A stretch of 64,000 nucleotides of DNA. It comes from Laccaria trichodermophora (Eukaryota; Basidiomycota; Agaricomycetes; Agaricales; Hydnangiaceae). The notes beneath the pieces were generated by a model. That model was not told where the DNA came from. It did no database searches and worked only from the letters and a program-made list of their open reading frames with translations. Positions 32,170-42,902 of this stretch are shown here, piece by piece; positions within the stretch are counted from its first letter, which is position 1; every line of letters begins with the position of its first letter. The position numbers were made by a program, and so were the translations under genes. The stretch lies in assembly GCA_018417955.1 (NCBI GenBank), contig JACTVC010000033.1, forward strand, positions 434,001 through 498,000. The letters are read 5' to 3'.

Positions 32170-34542
32170 CCATCCCCGCGCAAGTATAAAGAGGCATGGC
32201 AGATATTGATTCAACAACATCTGGATGCTGGTCGTATCCGTCCATCATCTTCACCTTGCGCCTTGCCAGCATTTATTGTTCCAAAGGCAAACCCAAATGT
32301 CCTACCACGGTGGGTCAATGACTTTCGGCAACTTAACGAAAACACCATCACGGACTCCCACCCACTTCCAAGAATAGATGACATTCTGACAGACTGCGCT
32401 AAGGGGAAGATCTGGGCAACGATTGGTATGACCAATAGTTTCTTTCAAACGCGAATGCACCCAGATCACGTTCATTTGACAGCCATGAACACCCCATTAG
32501 GTCTATATGAATGGCTTGTGATGCCAATGGGACTGAAGAATGCCCCTGCTATTCACCAACAACATGTTACTGCTGCACTACGCCATCTCCTGGGCAAATT
32601 CTGTCATATTTATTTGGACGACATCGTGATCTGGTCAAACACTGTGGAAGAACACGAGAAGAATGTTCGCACAGTTCTACAAGCGCTTCATGATGCTCGA
32701 CTGTACATCAACCCAGATAAAACTAAACTATTCTGCACCGAAATCAATTTCCTAGGTCATCACATTAGTGCCCATGGAATCGAGGCTGACTCGGGAAAAG
32801 TCAACCGTATCATGTCATGGCCAACACCAACATCAGCTACAGAAGTCCGGAGTTTCTTGGGACTGGTCCGGTATATCTCCGCTTTCCTGCCTGCACTTGC
32901 TGAACATACAGGTGTACTCACGGAACTTACGACGAAAGCCTCTGACAAGAATTTCCCGCTGTGGGCACCAAAATTTCAGGTCGCGTATGATGTGATAAAG
33001 GCGATTGTAACAGGGCGGGAATGCTTAACAACTATCGATTTCAACAAAATGCCAGAAAACAAGATCTTTGTGACAACGGATGCGAGTGACAAACGATCTG
33101 GCAGCGTACTCTCCTTTGGTCCTACATGGGAAACAGCCCGCCCAGTCGCTTTCGATTCAATGATGTTCAAGGGTGCTGAACTGAATTATCCTGTTCATGA
33201 AAAAGAATTACTGGCTGTTATCTGTGCATTGAAAAAATGGCAAGTGGACCTACTTGGCTTGCCATTCTTTGTTTACACTGATCATAAAACACTGGAGAAT
33301 TTCTTATCTCAGAAGGATCTCTTGAGGCGCCAAGCTCGATGGATGGAATTTCTCTCCCAATTTGATGCCAAGATCATGTACATCAAAGGGGACAACAACA
33401 CTGTTGCGGACGCACTCTCCCGCTTACCAACCAACACCGATTCTTCAACAGCTAATGTGTCGGCTAGGCACCCATACGATTTTTGTGAGGACGACGACAC
33501 CCTGTGCGCTGTGGCTTCAATATCTCTATCCTCATCACAAAACCCTTGGGAGGCAGCCAAATCGCTAGCTAACATGTCAGCGATATCAAACAACATCAGT
33601 GCAACATTGAAAATCATGGCGGACAAAGATTTCCTTGAATCTGTGAAATCCAGGTACGCTGAAGACGCTTGGTGTAAAACGTTACCCTCTGCCGCTCTCA
33701 GTTTCTCCAACCTTGTTTTACGTGATGGCCTTTGGTACATAGGTGAAAGGCTAATCATACCGCGCACAGGTAACCTTCGCGAATTGTTGTTTGCACTGGC
33801 CCACGACACCCTCGGCCACTTCGGTTTCCACAAGACTTATGGCTCACTGAGAACGGCTTACTACTGGCCAAATATGCGAAGGGACTTGGAACAGGGCTAC
33901 ATTGCCTCCTGCCCTGAATGTCAACGTAACAAGTTGTCAACAATAAAACCTTACGGCCCACTGCACCCACTCCCAGTACCCGATCAACAAGGCGATTCCG
34001 TTGCAATCGATTTCATCGGCCCACTACCAGAAGATGAAAACAAGAACTGCATAATCACGTTCACTGACCACTTAGGTAGCGATATCCAGTTAGTCACAAC
34101 ACAGACAGACATCACGGCTGAAGATCTAGCAATCCTATTTTTTGATAAGTGGTATTGTGAAAATGGTCTACCAGCTGACATCGTTTCCGATAGAGACAAA
34201 CTCTTCATTTCAAGATTTTGGAGAGCTCTGCATAAGCTGACTGGCATCAAATTGAAACTGTCGACGTCGTATCACCTGGAAACGGATGGCGCAAGCGAAT
34301 GGACTAACAAGACCGTCAATCAAGCCCTGCAATTTCACGTCGAGCGTAACCAAATGGGCTGGGTCTGCGCCTTACTGCAAGTCCATTTTGACATCATGAA
34401 CACCGTAAACAAATCAACTGGCTTTACGCCATTCCAACTCCATTTTGGTCAAAGCCCTAGGGTTATCCCACCACTCATGCCTGCCAAATCTTCTGCAACA
34501 GTCGCTGACATCAATGTGTGGCATGTCATCAGACGTTCTTGA
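32170..34542 (+). pseudogene. Gypsy pol: reverse transcriptase, RNase H, integrase core
   Basis: RT runs from WQILIQQHLDAGRIRPSSSP through VNDFRQLNENT and MGLKNAPAIHQ to IYLDDIVIWS (the YLDD catalytic pair). In motif A the expected Asp is Gly (ATIGMTNSFFQ, codon GGT 32425-32427), which should abolish polymerisation. RNase H follows: TTDASDKRSG, HEKELLAV, YTDHKTL, NTVADALSRLP. Integrase follows: HHCC finger (LAHDTLGHFGFHK...CPECQ), then VAIDFIGPLP, DIVSDRDKLF and the Glu in TDGASEWTNKTV (family usually ASERTNK). The frame is lost near 34530, giving an early stop at 34540-34542. Confidence 0.9.
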
Positions 34543-35071
34543 GGCACAAGATAACCTCCTTAGGGCTAAGATTTCCCAATCTGTTCAAGCAAATAAGCAC
34601 AGGACGCTAACCTTTCCATTCAGTATAGGTTCACGTGTGCGGTTATCTACGCTACATCGACATAACGAATACAAGGCTAAAGGCGAAAAGCGTGTGGCCA
34701 AGTTCATGCCACGATACGACAGCCCTTACACTGTTATCGACGTCGATGAAGAACATTCCACTGTGACCTTGGATCTACCTAACTCCCCAAATATCTGTCT
34801 GACTTTCCACACTTCAGAGGTCCTCCCTTACGTCGAATCCAATACTACCCTATTCCCATCCTGCCGTTTTGAAGAACTTGATCCCATCATCACAGATGAT
34901 GGCAACGAAGAATTCTACATCGATCGTATACTGGACGCACATCGACACGGATGTGGTTATCAATACCTGGTCCATTGGCGCAGTTATGGCCAAGAACACA
35001 ACAAGTGGTTACCCGGTTCCGAACTTCAAGACTGCGAAGCATTGGACTCCTGGCTGGCCTCACGCGGATGA
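34530..35071 (+). pseudogene. Gypsy integrase C-terminus and chromodomain
   Basis: In the frame after the indel: SDVLEAQDNLLRAKISQSVQ, the GPY/F-type region (FPFSIGSRVRLST, KFMPRYDSPYTVIDVD), then a chromodomain with YIDRILDAHRHGCGYQYLVHWRSY and HNKWLPGSEL ending ASRG. Chromodomains direct chromovirus integration to marked chromatin. Confidence 0.85.
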
Positions 35072-35233
35072 TCTGCTTTTATGTAGATTTTCTTTTGCTC
35101 TTGCCAGCCGGTAGCTTTTTCCCACAGGGTTTTGACGCACCTGGCGTTCAGATTTTACTTACTCTTCTTACTAACCTTTCCTGATTTTTGTTTTGCTTTG
35201 ACGTATATTTTTTTTTTTCAGAACATGGGAGGG
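35072..35233 (+). promoter_or_regulatory. Gypsy 3' non-coding region with polypurine tract
   Basis: A pyrimidine-rich stretch (TATTTTTTTTTTTCAG) is followed by AACATGGGAGGG immediately before the right LTR. The purine run at about 35226-35233 is the likely plus-strand primer. Confidence 0.7.
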
Positions 35234-35467
35234 TGTAATCCTGGGATTACCACATCAGGCAGTTGTTTGGCATCGGCATCCAGACTATTTGGTTTCCTAC
35301 ATACACACGATCCTCTCTTAACCACGTACCATCATCTACTCCTGCATACGCACCCCCTTCTTTTACCTTTACCTTCTAGATACCCTCAGAATCATATACT
35401 CAGTTAAATTCTGATGGTTTCTCTGTGAGTAGTGTTATCTGTCCTGTCTACACAGGACAGATTTCCA
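35234..35467 (+). repeat. 3' LTR of Ty3/gypsy retrotransposon (234 bp)
   Basis: TGTAATCCTGGG...ATTTCCA, the same length as the left LTR. It is followed by the TSD CAAAT and then the rest of element E4. Confidence 0.9.
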
Positions 35468-35618
35468 CAAATCTCAGAAAATCATAAAGTGATTACATGT
35501 CATTGCAACTGATTGAATGTCAGGAGGGTGGTCACATGACCAATTTCCTAAAATCAAATTTCACGTCCACAGAAAGGACTCATACATGCCATGCAAAGCA
35601 CTGGCCCACACCCACAAG
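35468..35618 (-). mobile_element. Element E4, 5' part
   Basis: Continues E4 after the gypsy: CTCAGAAAATCATAAAGTG ... GACTCATACATGCC ... GGCCCACACCCACAAG, ending at the E 5' tip (35615-35618). The adjacent base on the element strand is A, as in all other copies. E4 without gypsy is about 1160 bp. Confidence 0.8.
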
Positions 35619-36042
35619 TCTTTTAGAGTCTATGGTAGTCTATAGACTTTTGTAGTCTTTTGCAGTGTATTAGTAGACTTTGTAGTCTAAGTTTGACTTT
35701 TGTAGTCTTTTATAGTGTATCAATAAACTGTGTAGTCTAAGTCCAACTTTTTTGTAGTCTATCAGTAAACTTGGTAGTCTATATCTGAATGTTATAGTAG
35801 GGCATGCACCTTCCTTTTTTGGTCATTTTTCTGAGGTCTTTATTGTCCTCCACTAGATTCTTGCCAGAATCCAGTAGAATCCAGGGAATTCCTGGAATTC
35901 CAGAGGAATCAAATTTGGCAAAGGGCCCTGCCAAATTGATCAAACAATTCTGCGGAATTTTGAATGGAATTCAAATTCTGCTGGAATGATTCCAGTGATC
36001 ACCCAGAAGGAATGCTCATGGAACGAGACAGAATGGAATTCC
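35619..36042. repeat. TAGTCT minisatellite and AT-rich spacer
   Basis: 35630-35795 is a degenerate array around TTTTGTAGTCT(ATAGAC). After it come local palindromes such as GGAATTCCTGGAATTCC near 35885. No gene. Confidence 0.6.
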
Positions 36043-36092
36043 TGATGCCCAAATCAAACGTCGGCATTTGCCGACATTTGATTTGGGCATCA
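36043..36092. repeat. Near-perfect 50-nt hairpin
   Basis: The left arm TGATGCCCAAATCAAA and the right arm TTTGATTTGGGCATCA are exact complements. Inside them TCGGCA/TGCCGA pair as well. 23 of the 24 arm positions pair around a TT loop. It may be a tiny foldback element or a transcribed stem. Confidence 0.8.
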
Positions 36093-36984
36093 TCAACAAA
36101 CAATGCCATCTCTTTCAACCACCACCATCATCACTAACGCCTACACACCACGTCACCAATGTCCACCACCATGCACACCAGCCATGATGAGACAACAACA
36201 ACAGCCACAATATGGGAGATGATGCCTTGATGCCACATCAACAACCCCAGTAAACGAGCATGGCAACCAGACAATGAATGATGAAATTGTCATTCGTCGT
36301 CCTAGGTGAGCACCCCCCCCCAAACTCATCCCAACCCAGCTCGCTAACACCATGCCCATGATGAGGGACGGACAGCATGCCGGCACACCACCACACCAAC
36401 ACATGACTACCATGACCATGCCCATGGATGACATGCCTCACCACATCAACGGACTGCCACCACGTCAACAGACAACGCCCACATCAACGGACGACAATGA
36501 CATGTCAGCAGATGATGACACCTATGTCAATGGATGACGAGCACATCAGCAGACAACGACAATGTCAGCAGACAACACCCACATCAACAGATGACGACAA
36601 CCATGTCAGTGGATGATGACAACCACATCAGCAGACAACGACACCCATGTCAACAGACGATGAGCACAGTGGACGACAATGACCCACCCTCTTCCCTGTC
36701 CCTCCTCCCCTCCCTTTCCATCCCCCCTTCCTTGTGCCTATCTTTGTCCATCTCCCCTCCCTTTTCTCTCCCCCTTCCTTGTCCATCCCCCCTTCCCTTT
36801 CTCTGTCCCTTCCCCCTTCCTTGTGTGTGCCTCTCTTTGCCCATCTTCTTCTCCCCCCTTCCATCCCCCCTCCCCCCTTCCCTGTGCCTCCCCCTTCCTA
36901 TAGTATACACTGTAGTAAAATGTATTTTATGTTATAATTGAAATACATTAAAATTTGATTTCTATTTAAATTTGACTTCTGAAT
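36093..36984. repeat. Low-complexity region: CATCAGCAGACAACG minisatellite and CT-rich tract
   Basis: 36110-36440 is CA/CCA-rich. 36440-36660 is a degenerate array of 15-18-bp units around CATCAGCAGACAACGACA. 36670-36900 is almost pure pyrimidine (CCCTTCC, CTCTCCC). Long open frames here result from composition. I see no gene. Confidence 0.7.
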
Positions 36985-37205
36985 TTTGAAAGAATATGAA
37001 GCTATCAGTATAAGGTGACTTCAGAATGTAATAGAATAGATTTATGTAGCTCTACTGAATATACTACAATATGTGAACAATTGAATGCATGGCTTGCTGG
37101 ATTTGAGCCAATTCTCAAATACATGAAACATGGAAATTTCAACTGGTTTTTACATGCAATGTTGTTTTATCACACAAAACACACTCAACAGAAACACAAA
37201 GCAAA
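36985..37205 (+). pseudogene. Fragment of an Agaricomycete transposon protein
   Basis: The frame reads SECNRIDLCSSTEYTTICEQ, LNAWLAGFEPILKYMKHGNF and NWFLHAMLFYHTKHTQQKHK, then is cut at the tip of the TIR element at 37206. The EQLNAWLAGF / NFNWFLHAMLFYHT pattern resembles C-terminal parts of Cys-cluster proteins associated with KDZ elements in mushrooms. I cannot name the family securely. The continuation is not found at the far side of the TIR element, where the inverted KDZ copy begins instead. Confidence 0.4.
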
Positions 37206-38038
37206 CACAGGGGAGAACCAGCTATTTGGCCAATGGGCACATGAGTAAGCATATGTTGATTGGAGGCATTAATGCTCTCCCATATTCTTCCCATATACCT
37301 ACAGTGTGCATTTGAAATTTAATTCAAGTATGCTCCAAAATGCAAATATCATGGGAATCCTAGTCACAGAAAAAATATGCCCATTTGAATGGGCTATAAT
37401 ATGTGGCTGATTTGTTCATTTAATATGTGACCAGAATGTGCCCAATAGGCAGATTATGGTCACATGCTTGATGTATAACCATGCTAAAGTAAATATACAC
37501 ACATAAATGCAATCAACATGTGAGTGCTAGGCACATAGATATTGACATATCAAATAAAATGCTTTCAATGTAATCAGGGGGCAAATTGAAAAGTCACAAA
37601 AAAAATGTACCCATCATGTAGGCAAGATGTGGAGGTCAGGCACATGCTGAGAAAATTTATTATCTGAGCTTCATGAAATTGATGGTAACATTATGATCAC
37701 ATATAAAATATTCTTCAAATTTGCCCCAGTGGCACATGAAAGAGATATTTTGGTCACATTTAAAATGTAATCCTTCCATTTGCTTTAAAATGAGTACAGT
37801 ATTTTCTTGGCACTATCATTTATAATAAGCCTGGTGTAGCCATGTGAAAGTATATTGAATGATCAAAAAAAAAAAAAAAATCCTGGCATGTGCCCAGGAA
37901 ACACATTGAGAAAGAAAAAAAAAATTATCAAACAGGGTAAATTTGAAATTTTGGCTAGTAAGTATAGTAAAATTTTGTTCCTCTAGTAAAGTTAGAGAAA
38001 GGGGCAGCAGGGAGCTTCTGACTGGCTTCATTAGCTGT
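37206..38038. repeat. Left TIR of the long-TIR element
   Basis: Matches the reverse complement of 40895-41723 with scattered substitutions and small indels, for example in the A-run near 37865-37880. It is AT-rich and non-coding. Confidence 0.85.
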
Positions 38039-38039
38039 C

Positions 38040-38280
38040 AATGTTCAAGTGTAGATAATTATTGATAATAGAAATCAATACATAATATCAATTGCTGTTA
38101 TCAATACTGGATAATAGTAAACTATGCGCCTAATATGGATAACTACTAATTGCTGACTGAAGTGTGGTAGATAAGGGATAATAATTGTTGTTATCAATAA
38201 TGATGCCAGATAATAGTAAACTGTATGATAGAGTACGATAATGCTAACCACAGACTGGGGAAAGGCGTCAAGTTGCCTTC
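38040..38280. repeat. Subterminal TATCAATAATGATG / GATAATAGTAAACT repeats (left)
   Basis: Two to three degenerate units containing GATAATAGTAAACTATG, ATTGCTGACTGAAGTGTGG and GTTATCAATA. The inverse array is at 40510-40890. Confidence 0.7.
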
Positions 38281-39119
38281 AGGTATACTTTATGTTGCCT
38301 CATCTTCAATCCAACAAATGCCCAACATAGTCCATTCTTCAGTCTGACAAGGGCAGAAAGAAGAGCTTACACATGAATGAAGACCCATCTTAGCTTTGCC
38401 TCCCAGTAGCAGAGACATTCCAACATCCAAATGTGACAGTCTCAGTGAGTTTACCCTGTTGCAAGTGATTTATCATAGGAAAGTCCTAGTAATAGCTAAC
38501 AATGCGAAAGAGGTCTAATTGTGACAAAGGAGAACGGTGTGTTGCGAGTGGGTAACAAAAATGTGCTTTGTGACAACCACGTCTCAATTTATCTTCAAGT
38601 CTGCTGCAGGCACTGTGAATATTATGTTGATTGCACACAGAAAAGTGCAGCAAAAGTCCTTGCATTGATGTCAGAAGTAACCATCATGGGCCAAGCTCGA
38701 TCAACTTAGCACATTGTCAAGAGGTGAGTATTCAATGGCAACCTAGACATCTGGTTAGCAATCAGCAGTCAATCGTCAGTGATTGGCAAGTGACAAAGCC
38801 TTGACCAGGACCCTTGAGGCGGCCTCGTGTCAGTTCTCGTGGTGAGATCTTTGTTTCACGTCAAGCACTTGTAGGTTAGATCTCAAGTGACACAAGGATA
38901 AGTGATTGTTAGCCTCATGAGGGGTAACAAAGAGTGACCTTAGTAGTCATAAGTATACCTGAAGAATTAGACGTTAGAGGGCACACTGCACTAAGTATGA
39001 TATGATGTAGCAAACAATCACCAGTCAAGGATTGGTGTTGCAAAAAGTGCAGTGGACTAAATATAATTGGGTGGCATGGGCTTCATCTCATCAGAGATGA
39101 TCAGAAGAGCAGCTCCCCT
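38281..39119. other. Element interior without recognisable gene
   Basis: Moderate GC content with only short open frames. I see no transposase motif, splice-linked frame or repeat here. Confidence 0.4.
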
Positions 39120-40450
39120 GCGGAGTGCCTATAAAGTTTCGTGTTTGGGTATGGAAGAGGATGGGAAGAGGAGTTAGGTATTATTTGGTTGAGTTTATTT
39201 CCAAAGCCAATCCACAATGACCATGGACAGCGACTCAGAACTATGTGCATGACACTGGCTACATCTTCTATTGTCTGCTACGCAACGACGACCAGGACGA
39301 AGATTAAGGCTACCAATGGCAAAGGTCACTATTGAGGACAAGGCTGCAGGGAAATGTGCATTCTGTTCAACCATGAAATGCTAATTCTATCTCTACCAGA
39401 GTGCTCCAATGCTGTTCATAACCAAAGAAATTGCGAAGCTGGCTGCTGATACAATTTGCTAACACCTGGTTGTTTCCCTCAGCATATGGGCTGCTCAATG
39501 GTGTGCGAAAAGGTGTGTGTATGCATTCGGGGCTCTCATTGTCAATGCCATTTTGCTATATATAGGTACTGCTGGCTACGAAAACAATACTCAGGCCATT
39601 GGCCAGCGACAGCAGATCAGACTCTTAGTGCTGGTCGTTTGAGCTCGCTCTAGAATGGGATCCGGTCATTTGGTTTGCACATGTGTTGTTGACACTTTCT
39701 TTAGGGGTGTGATTGGAGACGGGATTTGGTCCATCGTCGGTGGAAATTATGCTATGATGTATGGTGGGATGGATGGTGGAGGGCCATACAATGATCTTGA
39801 TGGCTGCAACTTGTGAGTCAAGGATTTTATATAGTCTGTCTCTTCTAACCTGCCTTGTAGAGAGACTTTAGAGGATGGAAGCCTGATTATCGTTGATTCT
39901 GACTCCACTTTTGTCTCACCCACATGTCTTACACCCGTAGGGATTGATGACCGAGGACGATGTCTGCTCCCAGAGGAACCTGTTGGCCACATGCATTGCA
40001 AAGGCAACAACTTTGGTATGCTCCCAGCTTCCAATTTATTCCTGCCAATCCCCAGTCTAACACTGAAACAACAATACAGGTGTCCAAGTCCAAGAAAGTA
40101 TGTCTACCTACTTGATTCCTTCTCCCCTCCCCACAATCCCCACAATTCCCCACAGCACGCAGATCAAGTGTCATGATCCACAATGTCTTTTTCTTCAAAG
40201 GTCTGATCACTCAGTTTTTCACATGGCAGGCCTTCAATGTGAGCTTGAATTCTGCCCATCTGTTCAGCAATGTCACCAAGGTGGTGTCATGGTCATCCTT
40301 CACTTGGTTTTTCGTATGGCGGGCCTTCGATGTGAGCTTGGATTCCACCCATCTGTTTGGCAACGTCGCCAATGTGGTGTCATGGTCATCCTTATCAAAA
40401 CTGGATTTCTACCCAATGTGATTCTCTCTTTGATTCTATTTATGCTGGGT
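39120..40450 (+). pseudogene. Host-like degenerate spliced gene inside the long-TIR element
   Basis: A TATAAAG box at about 39130 precedes frames richer in CpG than the surrounding element. Reading with intron-like gaps gives hydrophobic segments (WAAQWCAKRCVYAFGALIVN, AILLYIGTAGYENN, QRQQIRLLVLVV near 39475-39640), then IGDGIWSIVGGNYAMMYGG and LEDGSLIIVDSDSTFVSPTC near 39715-39930 across an apparent GT-AG intron. A directly repeated 90-bp block (40210-40395) encodes FFTWQAFNVSLNSAHLFSNV-like peptides twice. Stops interrupt every frame. It looks like a captured, decayed gene, perhaps for a membrane protein. I do not recognise the parent. Confidence 0.3.
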
Positions 40451-40509
40451 TTCACATCGCACAGCTCCCTCCAAACACTGCCATCATTGCACCTGGCCCC
40501 TTGATAACA

Positions 40510-40890
40510 ACAATTATCATACCTTATCACACTTCAGTCAGCAATCAGTAGTTATAGTTATCCATACTAAGTGCATAGTTACTATTATCCAGTATTGATA
40601 ACAACAATTATTATGATTTCATGAATTAGCATTATAATTATCCAGTAGACTAAACTTCACTGTGGTTAGCATTATCGTACTCTATCATACTTAGCACATA
40701 GTTTACTATTATCTAGCATTATTATTGATAACAACGATTATTATCCCTCATCTACCACACTTCAGTCAGCAATTAGTAGTTATCCATACTTAGTGCATAG
40801 TTTACTATTATCCAGTATTGATAACAGCAATTATTATATGGTGTCATAAATTAGCATTATAATTATCCAGTAGTTTACTGTACTTGAACA
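40510..40890. repeat. Subterminal repeats (right, inverted)
   Basis: Units with AGTTTACTATTATC, CAATTATTAT and TTCAGTCAGCAATTAGTAG; inverse of 38040-38280 with a different copy number. Confidence 0.7.
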
Positions 40891-40894
40891 TTGA

Positions 40895-41723
40895 CAGCTA
40901 ATGAAGCCAGTTGGAAGCTCCCTGCTGCCCCTTTCTCTAACTTTACTAGAGGAACAAAATTTTACTATACTTACTAGCCAAAATTTCAAATTTACCCTGT
41001 TTGATAATTTTTTTTTTCTTTCTCAATGTGTTTCCTGGGCACATGCCAGGATTTTTTTTATTTTGATCATTCAATATACTTTCACATGGCTACACCAGGC
41101 TTATTATAAATGATAGTGCCAAGAAAATACTGTACTTATTTTAAAGCAAATGGAAGGATTATATTTTGAATGTGACCAAAATATCTCTTTCATGTGCCAC
41201 TGGGGCAAATTTGAAGAATATTTTATATGTGATCATAATGTTACCATCAATTTCATGAAGCTCAGATAATAGATTTTCTCAGCATGTGCCTGACCTCCAC
41301 ATCTTGCCTACATGATGGGTATATTTTTTCTGTGACTTTTCAATTTGCTCCCTGATTACATTGAAAGCATTTTATTTGATATGTCAATATCTACGTGCCT
41401 AGCACTCACATGTTGATTGCATTTATGTGTGTATATTTACTTTAGCATGGTTATACATCAAGCATGTGACCATAATCTGCCTATTGGGCACATTCTGGTC
41501 ACATATTAAATGAACAAATCAGCCACATATTATAGCCCATTCAAATGGGCATATTTTTTCTGTGACTAGGATTCCCATGATATTTGCATTTTGGAGCATA
41601 CTTGAATTAAACTTCAAATGTGCACTGTAGGCATATGGAAAGAATATGGGAGAGCATTAATGCCTCCAATCAACATATGCTTACTCATGTGCCCATTGGC
41701 CAAATAGCCGGTTCTCCCCTGTG
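40895..41723. repeat. Right TIR of the long-TIR element
   Basis: Inverted copy of 37206-38038. Its tip CCCCTGTG ends at 41723 and abuts the KDZ copy. Confidence 0.85.
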
Positions 41724-42683
41724 TGAGTGTCAATTGTATACAGGCATGTATAATATCCACTGACTCTCAAAGAGGGGATCAGAAGTTTGATTGAGCTCCA
41801 AAATCTCTCACAGCCTTCATCATCAGTAAGGCCAAAACCTTTACACTTTCTTGGATGATAAATCAGTTGACAAGCCCATTGGTGACCATATGCATGGAAA
41901 ACAGATATAGCCCAGATTAACTGATCATGAAAGTCCTTTAAAAAGCCCCATTTAAGGGAACTTCGATGCAACTGGCATCCAATATCATAAAGTACTCCAA
42001 CTTGAGCAGTAGATGGCAAGTGATCAAAGAGACGTTCCAGAAGAACCAGAGAATAATGTTGCTTCTCTCCAGCAGATGTCATGTTAACAAGCCACAAGAC
42101 ACGATCATGTTGACAGAGCAGAGCCATTATACCAGTATCTGAGAAAAACTGAGTACTAGCTTTGACTCTCTTCTCATCTGCAGCAGTAAAAGAGTCTTCA
42201 CACATGTTCAACACAGAGTTAGGAACTTGAATCCCAGGTTCACAGTGATCAGCATCAGCATCTGAAGGAGCTGTCTGCCTAGTAGTATCTCTTCCTTTTG
42301 GTTTGCCCTGTGGACAGACTGTTTCTACCTTATCTTCCATGGACTTGACATCAGCTGAGGAGATAAAAATAGTCTCAGGATGCTGGCGAGGGGCTGGTGG
42401 TTCTTTGCCTTGTGCCTTTCTTGACTTTTGTTTGAAGCATGCATCCAAGCATACAATGAAGTCCACCCTATAGAGAAATTTATAAAGACTATTGTGACAG
42501 ACCAAGCAAAAGGATGCACAGATCTTCTGTTTTTTTCCAATCTTTTCCTCCAAAACAGAGTGGACAATGTGACCACAAGTACTCACTTGGCCTTCCCTGG
42601 TTATCTGCCTCACCTGCTGCAGGCTGATTCCCACCATGAGCTGGACCCTCATCTTCAGGGCTACTCATTTCCACATCTGTCAC
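41724..42683 (-). pseudogene. KDZ transposase 5' part, inverted duplicate
   Basis: Mirror of 16003-16962 (x pairs with 58686-x). It encodes the same residues through VCLDACF, LYDIGCQL and DDEGCERFWS up to CLYTIDT, then runs into the TIR tip, so the last coding residues before a stop (HTGENRLFGQWAHE) come from the TIR element. The 3' half of the gene and its tail are absent. Confidence 0.9.
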
Positions 42684-42845
42684 TATATTAGCTCAACACT
42701 GAAGTGATTAATTATAAACATCAAGTCACCCTTTTCTGTTTAAGTTCTAAGATGTCAGAAAAGCAAAATGAATCTAATTACATAAATCGTACCTTGAATA
42801 TCAGTAAATGAAAGCCTTATTTGATTCAAATAATTGGCAAGAAGA

Positions 42846-42901
42846 CTTGTGGGTGTGGGCCAGTGCTTCGCATGGCATGTATGAGTCCTTCCCATGGACC
42901 T
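42846..42901 (+). mobile_element. Element E5 5' fragment (duplicate)
   Basis: Mirror of 15785-15840, starting CTTGTGGGTGTGGGCC at 42846 on the plus strand. Confidence 0.7.
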
Positions 42902-42902
42902 C

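Larger units (their letters stand above)
19471..35467 (+). mobile_element. Ty3/gypsy chromodomain LTR retrotransposon, split by a nested MULE
   Basis: LTR - gag - zinc knuckle - protease - RT - RNase H - integrase - chromodomain - polypurine tract - LTR, all on the plus strand. This is a chromovirus-like order, typical of Agaricomycetes. It is flanked by 5-bp TSDs (CAAAT) inside an E element. Without the MULE (21625-31785 plus one TSD copy) it is about 5.8 kb. It is inactive: two in-frame TGA codons between gag and the zinc knuckle (20785, 20824), TAA at 32167, a frameshift near 34530, and Asp to Gly in RT motif A. No tRNA primer-binding site is recognisable after the left LTR. Confidence 0.9.
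37206..41723. mobile_element. Long-TIR DNA element (4518 bp) with tips CACAGGGGAGAACC
   Basis: The left tip CACAGGGGAGAACCAGC and the inverted right tip CACAGGGGAGAACCGGC open terminal inverted repeats of about 830 bp (37206-38038 and 40895-41723). Subterminal repeat blocks come next (38040-38280, 40510-40890). No transposase is visible. The flanks show no target duplication at 3, 8 or 9 bp. The left flank is a transposon-protein fragment and the right flank is the KDZ copy, so at least one side has been rearranged. CAGGGG tips would suit hAT, but this is unproven. Confidence 0.8.

Noticed and set aside
18454..35623. ACTTG on both sides of E4 as a 5-bp target duplication
   Set aside because: On the element strand ACTTG is part of the E 5' tip in every copy. 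The second ACTTG next to the 3' end is specific to E4 and is not matched at E1, E2 or E3.
36238..36941. His/Met-, Arg/Glu- and Pro/Ser-rich open frames
   Set aside because: Produced by CA-rich minisatellite and CT-rich simple sequence; they overlap on both strands and have no splice or start context.
37198..41731. Target duplication for the long-TIR element
   Set aside because: AAAGCAAA on the left and TGAGTGTC on the right do not match at 8 bp; 3- and 9-bp readings also fail.
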